DNA from: Flavipsychrobacter stenotrophus
GTDB taxonomy: Bacteria > Bacteroidota > Bacteroidia > Chitinophagales > Chitinophagaceae
Length of the DNA stretch: 41,264 bases
Assembly: GCA_945902755.1 (NCBI GenBank)
Contig: CAMDNC010000010.1
Span: 1 to 41,264, forward strand
Reading direction: 5' to 3'
In this document: piece after piece, positions 38,501 to 41,264 of the stretch
Position numbering within the stretch: the stretch's first letter is position 1
Layout of the letters: each line of letters begins with the position of its first letter
The notes under the pieces: generated by a model
What the model was told of the DNA's origin: nothing
Databases searched by the model: none
Seen by the model: the letters and a program-made list of their open reading frames with translations, nothing else
Translations under genes and position numbers: made by a program

Positions 38501-38558
38501 CCACTGCAGCATGTAGTATCGTTAGTAGTAGTGAAAGGCTGAGTGTAAGTTTTTTCAT
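32571..38558 (-). CDS. Giant surface protein (1995 aa): IPT domain, FG-GAP propeller, Ig-like array, T9SS tail
   Basis: Residues 1-20 are a signal peptide (MKKLTLSLSLLLTILHAAVA). Residues about 22-100 match an IPT/TIG domain (PVITSLSMLAANPGAAVTVNG, GFNATAANNIVYFG). Residues about 128-490 hold seven FG-GAP/VCBS repeats, each with a DxDGDGKxD-type calcium loop. About 19 BIG2-type Ig-like modules follow (to about residue 1905), with the same pattern and paired Cys as in the 4229-aa protein at 13427. The C-terminus (SVTIYPNPTTGSFVVST to VVRLNYQP) is a T9SS type A sorting domain. It is likely a secreted, calcium-stabilised adhesin. The modules are more diverged from each other than in the larger gene. 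It has a -7 element at 38648-38641 and its own terminator. Confidence 0.88.
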   Translation of the reverse strand: MKKLTLSLSLLLTILHAAVAQQPVITSLSMLAANPGAAVTVNGTGFNATAANNIVYFGATRATVTAATATALTVSVPAGATYNNVSVNNTASALTGYSQYPFLPTYDNSGFVPNTVNFGSGVDFAASSGPEGVAIADIDGDGKSELIVANKTAGNVAVYRNTSTAGSISVSSFAAPVAVTTGSNPFCVAVGDVDGDGKKDIVVTNQGSSTVSVFRNIATSGAITLGSFGARVDFVTGLTPFNVVLADLDGDGKPEMVVTNKDAATISVLRNTATAGVINSSSFAAKVDYAAPADVWGLAVGDVDGDAKVDVVVTGSTGNTVAVYRNTSSTGVIDASTLAGFVGYTTATLPTSVAVSDVDGDGKSDLLVANNTSNSVSVLRNTSTTGVIDASSFAAKVDFATGTAPRTIAVGDVNGDGKPDMVTANLSGNNASVLRNVSTSGSIVAGSFATAVNYGTANQPNGLAIGDVDNDGKPEIVTANVSGSLTVLRNNPIQPNTGVAAVCVGGNTTLNNATGGGTWSSANTFFATINTSGLVTGVSVGTVTLSYSLPGGVATTVVTVSAAPAAGTITGTGVVCVGSNITLTNATTGGVWSSSNTAVGTIGTSGIVTGIAAGTTTISYAVTNACATAVTSRIVTVNALPDAIAGTLSICVSGISTLTTATTGVTWSTADPSIATVGSLTGDVSGVSAGIVAIDCHITATGCSRSVNVTVNPFPASISGASSVCVGATTAFTNATSGGSWSSTNPLVADIDASSGVVTGLTSGTSIILYSLPTGCGTSRSVTVNAAPAAIGGVLTSCIGVATTLTNDTTGGAWTSSDVTVATVGTGSGVVTGVATGTVTISYAISTGCHRAVIYTVNAVPAAIGGTLVVCQGTSTTLTNSVLGGTWNSSTGAIATIGSATGMVTAVSAGTTAVSYTTTPGCFATSVVTVNTLATPVTGVLVLCAGDTATLANATSSGTWSSSSTAVATVNAITGFMTGVGAGTATISYTVATGCFTTSVVTINPLPMAGTLSGTPSVCVGNIRTLSSSATGGVWSSSNTTVATVGTSGIVVGVAAGTSIISYTVTNVCGVAATSVIVTVTALPDTGVISGFTSVCAGSSITLSHSLGGGSWSSTNTLAATITSTGIVTAIDPGTTTISYTRTNVCGSVAATSIVTVNPLPALITGTTSVCAGSSTTLASATAGGTWSSAHATATVGTGTGVVTGVAAGTARISYTLSIGCFRTTTVTVSTIPAPILGVPNVCVGSTRLYTNATPGGVWVSSNTAVAPLSVPTSGTVIGASAGTASISYIISNGCSRVVEVTVNPTPSTISGTLVLCSGDTATLSSNISGGTWVITLTGRATVGYTTGLLTGISGGTSRITYTTAGGCSLTAVVTVNATPMAIVGSNSVCEGSTTPLSSPTSGGTWSSAHPTIAGVVLGTGVTAGLSAGTALISYRLATGCFRTKVVTVNPLPDSIIGATTVCTGNTTILMGYPSGGAWTSSNTARATVSGLVAGGAVTGVSAGGVVISYSRGTCRRPYSMTVNSTPANITGTPSVCVGTTTTLSNATSGGTWLSANTALATVGSVAGVVTGVSSGTVSISYVMLVTGCRSTVNVTVHNNPSSISGSTLICQGTTSTLGSTPFGGTWTSSNLAIATVNPSTGLVSGLTAGTARITYRLGTGCINTIVVTINPLASAGSLSGPSGVCPAAVFSLTPSVAGGTWSTSTGNVSVTTGGLVTGITAGVDTVKYTVTTGCGSNVARHPVTVYSRPDSGVITGNTNVCLGQDGLLGNDVAGGVWSSANTGVATVSASGVLAGVSLGTALISYTVSNLCGSATTTTTVTVIPLTIDAGNIIGKDSVCDGDTILLNATVAGGVWSSSNTLIAGITTAGVVTGVTPGTATIKYIVVGQCAADTAQLVVTVKSVFDCFTSVDPVKDLEKSVTIYPNPTTGSFVVSTQVPGTLSVWSIDGKLVFNKAIADKETSIVLPAGITSGIYVSRFTDIEGNSTVVRLNYQP
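37089..38177 (-). repeat. Seven FG-GAP/VCBS repeats with calcium loops
   Basis: About 52-aa units share the form GDVDGDGKxDxVVxNxxxxxVSVxRNxxTxGxI. The loops are DIDGDGKSE, DVDGDGKKD, DLDGDGKPE, DVDGDAKVD, DVDGDGKSD, DVNGDGKPD and DVDNDGKPE. Seven is the blade number of an integrin-type beta-propeller. The fourth and seventh loops deviate from the DGDG core. Confidence 0.88.
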
Positions 38559-38640
38559 AGACTATGCGTTGTGAGTATGTTATAGCAATACTAGATTTTA
38601 TATGTCAGATTATATTATCAAACCATTGAAATGATGGCTA

Positions 38641-38648
38641 CAAAAATA
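38641..38648 (-). promoter_or_regulatory. Bacteroidota -7 element for the 1995-aa surface-protein gene
   Basis: Minus-strand TATTTTTG fits TAnnTTTG and predicts a leader of about 75 nt. No TTG lies at the usual -33 distance. Confidence 0.4.
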
Positions 38649-38726
38649 CTTATTATATGTCAGCCTTGCTACAGTTTTAAGGAAATCTAACAGAAAAGAT
38701 ATTAATTTTTTATCCCCAAAAAACAA

Positions 38727-38756
38727 AAAACGACACAGGCTACCCTATGTCGTTTT
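38727..38756 (-). terminator. Intrinsic terminator of ornithine aminotransferase
   Basis: On the minus strand 13-nt arms (38756-38744 and 38739-38727) pair through 12 Watson-Crick and one G-U pair around a GTAG loop, followed by TTTTGTTTTTTGG, a strong U-tract. It begins 22 nt past the stop. Confidence 0.85.
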
Positions 38757-38777
38757 GTTGTAGTTTATGTATCCCTA

Positions 38778-40010
38778 TTACAGCCGCTCCATGCTCTTTT
38801 TTATGATGCCTATACACTCATCTATCTGCGCACTGTTTATCAGCAATGGTGGTGCAAAACGTATCCTGTCGCCATGCGTAGGTTTGGCTAGCAGCCCATT
38901 TTCTTTCATTTCCATACATATCTCCCATGCAGCATCTTTATTAGGGTGGTCTATCACTATTGCGTTAAACAGTCCCTTGCCCCTCACCACAGCTATATTC
39001 GGGTGTTGTAAGTCTAGCAGACCAGCCCTCAGCCTCGCCCCCTGCATTGCCGAGTTCGCCGCCATGTCCTCATCCACCAGCACCTGCAGTGCAGCCATAG
39101 CCACCCTGCACGCCAGCGGATTACCACCATACGTCGACCCATGCTCGCCCGGTTTTATCGTCATCATTATTTCATCATCAGCCAGCACCGCCGATACTGG
39201 CATTGTGCCGCCCGACAAAGCCTTACCTAGCAACACTATATCCGGTCTTACATTTTCGTGGTCACAAGCCAGCATTTTGCCAGTACGCGACAGCCCTGTT
39301 TGTATCTCATCAGCTATCAGCAGCACATTAGCCTCCTTGCACAGTGCAGCCGCAGCCGCCAGATACCCATCATGAGGCACCACCACACCAGCCTCACCCT
39401 GTATCGGCTCCACCAGAAAACCCACCACATTCGGGTCTTGCAGCGCCAACTTCAGTGCATCGATGTCGTTATACGGTATTATCTCATAGCCCGGTGTAAA
39501 CGGCCCAAAATCCCTTCTCGAATCCGTATCCGTACTAAACGATATTACATTGATAGTACGCCCATGAAAGTTGTCAGCACAGCATATCACCTTCGCCTTG
39601 CCCGCCGGCACACCCTTCACCTCATATCCCCAGCGCCTGGCCAGTTTCAGCCCGGTCTCCACCGCTTCCACACCAGTGTTCATAGGTAGCACCTTGTCAT
39701 ACCCAAAAAACCGAGTAATATACTCCGCAAACTCCCCCAACACATCATTATGAAACGCACGCGATGTCAACGTCAGCCGCTGTGCCTGCTCCAAAAAAAC
39801 CTCTATGATACGAGGGTGACAATGCCCCTGATTGATAGCCGAGTACCCCGACAAAAAGTCGTAATACCGCTTATCCTCCACATCCCATACATACACACCC
39901 CTACCCTTGCTTAGCACCACAGGTAGCGGATGATAATTATGAGCACCATATTTATCTTCCAGCTCTAGTAGATGCTGCGTACGGGTCGATACACCATTTA
40001 TCACTTGCAT
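38778..40010 (-). CDS. rocD: Ornithine aminotransferase
   Basis: The 410-aa protein is a class III PLP aminotransferase: [20 protein letters not shown] (the OAT N-terminal signature), [83 protein letters not shown] with the PLP Asp, LLGKALSGG with the Schiff-base Lys, and [20 protein letters not shown]. It converts ornithine plus 2-oxoglutarate to glutamate semialdehyde and glutamate. It is the step after arginase (11911-12858), so both likely serve arginine catabolism. A -7 element ends 4 nt before the ATG, suggesting a leaderless mRNA, and an inverted repeat begins at that element. A strong terminator follows the gene. Confidence 0.95.
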   Translation of the reverse strand: MQVINGVSTRTQHLLELEDKYGAHNYHPLPVVLSKGRGVYVWDVEDKRYYDFLSGYSAINQGHCHPRIIEVFLEQAQRLTLTSRAFHNDVLGEFAEYITRFFGYDKVLPMNTGVEAVETGLKLARRWGYEVKGVPAGKAKVICCADNFHGRTINVISFSTDTDSRRDFGPFTPGYEIIPYNDIDALKLALQDPNVVGFLVEPIQGEAGVVVPHDGYLAAAAALCKEANVLLIADEIQTGLSRTGKMLACDHENVRPDIVLLGKALSGGTMPVSAVLADDEIMMTIKPGEHGSTYGGNPLACRVAMAALQVLVDEDMAANSAMQGARLRAGLLDLQHPNIAVVRGKGLFNAIVIDHPNKDAAWEICMEMKENGLLAKPTHGDRIRFAPPLLINSAQIDECIGIIKKSMERL

Positions 40011-40014
40011 ACCA

Positions 40015-40022
40015 CAAAGTTA
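40015..40022 (-). promoter_or_regulatory. -7 element abutting the rocD start codon
   Basis: Minus-strand TAACTTTG fits TAnnTTTG and ends 4 nt before the ATG. The expected transcript start falls at the ATG, so the message may be leaderless. Its first two bases coincide with the boundary of the flanking inverted repeat. Confidence 0.5.
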
Positions 40023-40180
40023 GGAACGTTGACACAATAAAATACACAATATTGCGCAGCTATTTTACTTTTTTTCAAGACAGAAAAACTGAGTCCCTTC
40101 ATTCGGGATAAAGGTTTTATGTTGCAGAAAAAATGGAAAAGAGCAAGTAAGATGGTGTATTTTATTGTGTCAACGTTCCT
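40022..40180. mobile_element. MITE-like element with 26-bp perfect terminal inverted repeats
   Basis: The sequence 40022-40047 is the exact reverse complement of 40155-40180 (outer ends AGGAACGTTGAC and GTCAACGTTCCT). The 107-bp interior has no open frame. A possible TA duplication flanks it (40021-40022 and 40181-40182). Short length, long perfect repeats and lack of a gene fit a miniature inverted-repeat transposable element, but a long-range RNA stem or regulatory site is also possible. No autonomous partner is seen in the window. Confidence 0.5.
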
Positions 40181-40292
40181 TACGAACTAAACTAATACAA
40201 AACCCACATTTAGCCCCTTTTCAACCCACCTTCAGCTACCACTTTTTCACCCCATTTCTTCTTTTGGTCACCAGCCTCAGCACTACTAGCAT

Positions 40293-40333
40293 CGGGCATT
40301 GCGTCACTCACTTGTACGGGCGGGGCTGTGAGG
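40293..40333 (+). repeat. Dispersed intergenic motif, copy 2
   Basis: Contains CGGGCATTGCGT, CTTGTAC and CGGGGCTGTG, matching copy 1 at 30245-30284 with one extra base in the first spacer. Both copies are intergenic and in the same orientation. Function unknown. Confidence 0.5.
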
Positions 40334-40503
40334 AGCTTTGCTCTTAAAACAATACATCATTGAAAATCAACTACTTACAATTAAACCTAAACTACATTAA
40401 CAATAAACACAATACTGTTAACATTTTAATCATTGCACATATCAGGAATAAGCAATAAATTCGATACACAAATTTTATCCTATTTCTCAATTCCTTATAC
40501 ACT

Positions 40504-40698
40504 ATGGCACAAAATCTCACCAAAAGACAACTTTCTATTCTAGAACTATGCTGCTTAGGAAAATGTAGTAAAGAAATCGCTGCATTACTTTTCATCGAAG
40601 TCAAAACAGTTGATAAACACAAAAGCAACATTCTTAAAAAATTTAATGCTGCTAACATGGTACAAGTAGCATATCAATACGGAAATTCTCCGAGATAA
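40504..40698 (+). CDS. Small stand-alone LuxR/GerE-type HTH protein
   Basis: The 64-aa protein is essentially one LuxR C-terminal HTH: LTKRQLSILELCCLGKCSKEIAALLF, then VKTVDKHKSNILKKFNAANMVQVAYQYG. The turn and recognition helix (SKEIAALLF..VKTVDKHKSNILKKF) match the family well. There is no receiver, PAS or ligand domain, so it is a DNA-binding module alone, as in GerE. What it regulates is unknown; candidates are its downstream neighbour or distant genes. The stop codon is overlapped by its terminator hairpin. No RBS is evident. Confidence 0.85.
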   Translation: MAQNLTKRQLSILELCCLGKCSKEIAALLFIEVKTVDKHKSNILKKFNAANMVQVAYQYGNSPR

Positions 40699-40726
40699 AA
40701 AATGGGTATAAATACCCATTTTTTAT
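40695..40726 (+). terminator. Intrinsic terminator of the LuxR-type gene
   Basis: Perfect 14-bp arms (40695-40708 and 40713-40726) around a TAAA loop. A-run and T-run bases form the lower stem (ATAAAAAATGGGTA), which overlaps the TAA stop at 40696-40698. Confidence 0.8.
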
Positions 40727-40741
40727 AAAACCAATACTCAA

Positions 40742-40749
40742 TATTTTTG
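40742..40749 (+). promoter_or_regulatory. Possible -7 element for the right-edge gene
   Basis: TATTTTTG fits TAnnTTTG, 36 nt before the ATG at 40786 and just after the LuxR-gene terminator. No -33 element is seen. Confidence 0.35.
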
Positions 40750-40785
40750 TTTCGATAAAATTATTAATCAAACAAAAAATCTATT

Positions 40786-41264
40786 ATGCCATCACCCATC
40801 GATCCGATTCTTACGGACATTACCCAGATGCAGGCTACGTTCAAGCAGCCCTCCTGCAACTCCCGGCTGCCATTTGTAGAGTACCCTAGCACAGGTACAC
40901 CACCCACACTCAGTTTCAATGTGCCGCAGAATACCGCATTTGTTACTTACGGACATCTTGTGAAGTATTTTCCACCCACTTACTTCAAAGAGTTTACCAA
41001 AAAAGTGCCGGAGAATAACTACTTCGACATGATCAAAAACATGACCGCCCAGCAGGCTGTCGAACTCTTTCACCCCAATGTTGCCGCACCCACAAGGGCT
41101 GTAGTTGCTCCTAGTGCGTCTGCTGCTCAGGTCAAGGCTGCACAGTTCAACGGCCTGGGTGGCAACGTAGGCATGGCATCTGCCGTTCGCCCTACTGCCG
41201 ATGGTATCTCTACCGCTGGCACCGAGCCTACCACCTCGTCTCCCACCATCCCCAATCCCGCTGT
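40786..41264 (+). CDS. Unrecognised protein, 5' part (runs off the window)
   Basis: An open frame starts at ATG 40786 (MPSPIDPILTDITQMQATF) and stays open for 159 codons to the window edge. I do not recognise the family. Visible features are a Pro-rich start, FVTYGHLVKYFPPTYFKEF and NNYFDMIKNMTAQQAVELFHP in the first 105 residues, then a low-complexity Ala/Thr/Pro-rich tract (APTRAVVAPSASAAQVKAAQF, TAGTEPTTSSPTIPNPA). No signal peptide or membrane helix is seen. Codons end in C or G more often than in most neighbours, so the base composition is clearly higher in GC than the upstream 700 bp. It directly follows the LuxR-type gene with a terminator between. Confidence 0.7.
   Translation, partial: MPSPIDPILTDITQMQATFKQPSCNSRLPFVEYPSTGTPPTLSFNVPQNTAFVTYGHLVKYFPPTYFKEFTKKVPENNYFDMIKNMTAQQAVELFHPNVAAPTRAVVAPSASAAQVKAAQFNGLGGNVGMASAVRPTADGISTAGTEPTTSSPTIPNPA

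Larger units (their letters stand above)
40011..40503. other. 493-bp intergenic region between rocD and the LuxR-type gene
   Basis: It holds the rocD -7 element, the 159-bp element bounded by 26-bp inverted repeats, and copy 2 of the dispersed motif. The stretch 40335-40503 is AT-rich and no convincing coding frame or promoter was found in it. Confidence 0.5.

Noticed and set aside
40021-40182. Firm call of a TA target duplication around the inverted repeat
   Set aside because: A two-base TA match in AT-rich DNA is weak evidence; noted only as possible.
40792-41073. 93-aa minus-strand frame at the right edge
   Set aside because: It is antisense to a longer open plus-strand frame (40786 to the edge) with better start context and codon bias.
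1-41264. tRNA, rRNA, riboswitch, phage or defence genes
   Set aside because: No cloverleaf, conserved rRNA tract, known aptamer, integrase, transposase or nuclease gene was recognised on reading both strands.

Overview
The window looks like a chromosomal segment of a Bacteroidota bacterium, probably Chitinophagia/Sphingobacteriia-like (the class is an inference). Three secreted proteins end in type IX secretion (T9SS) sorting domains. Promoter-like TAnnTTTG -7 elements precede about eleven genes. Shine-Dalgarno sequences are not evident and several genes start with TTG. The housekeeping genes (birA without HTH, rsfS-ftsH, rsmG, yebC, hflX, queG, ilvE) are of Bacteroidota type. No rRNA, tRNA, CRISPR array, phage module or transposase gene was seen.

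Layout. 1-900 (minus): truncated cinA translationally coupled to a YbgC-type thioesterase. 1174-3141: a secreted PNGase F-like N-glycanase with a T9SS tail, followed by a perfect 48-bp palindrome. 3275-5062: a GT-C-like membrane protein convergent with birA. 5886-9107: rsfS, ftsH and a LUD-domain (LutC-like) gene. 9245-11734 (minus): a GT2 glycosyltransferase overlapping rsmG, then yebC with its own promoter. 11911-12858: arginase. 13427-26116: a 12.7-kb gene for a 4229-aa repetitive T9SS surface protein. 26206-30060 (minus): hflX, a GNAT gene broken by an in-frame TAA, ilvE and an EamA transporter. 30470-32350 (minus): a SIMPL-domain protein and queG. 32571-38558 (minus): a second giant T9SS protein (1995 aa) with seven FG-GAP repeats and 19 Ig-like modules. 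38778-40010 (minus): ornithine aminotransferase. 40011-41264: a MITE-like inverted repeat, a dispersed repeat, a 64-aa LuxR-type HTH protein and the 5' part of an unrecognised gene.

How the genes fit together. Arginase and ornithine aminotransferase make two consecutive steps of arginine catabolism (arginine to ornithine to glutamate semialdehyde), although they lie 26 kb apart; both have a -7 element almost touching the start codon, suggesting leaderless mRNAs. The two giant proteins are built from the same cysteine-paired Ig-like module with different N-terminal heads. Together with the PNGase F-like enzyme they form the T9SS cargo of the window, for adhesion or glycan use at the cell surface. 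The larger gene carries nested repeats (an 11-unit 249-bp array and a roughly 1.1-kb five-module higher-order repeat) that mark it as a recombination-prone, rapidly evolving surface gene. I found no clear evidence of a wholly new defence or mobile system. The most novel-looking items are this repeat architecture, the inverted repeat next to the ornithine aminotransferase promoter, and a short intergenic motif found twice.
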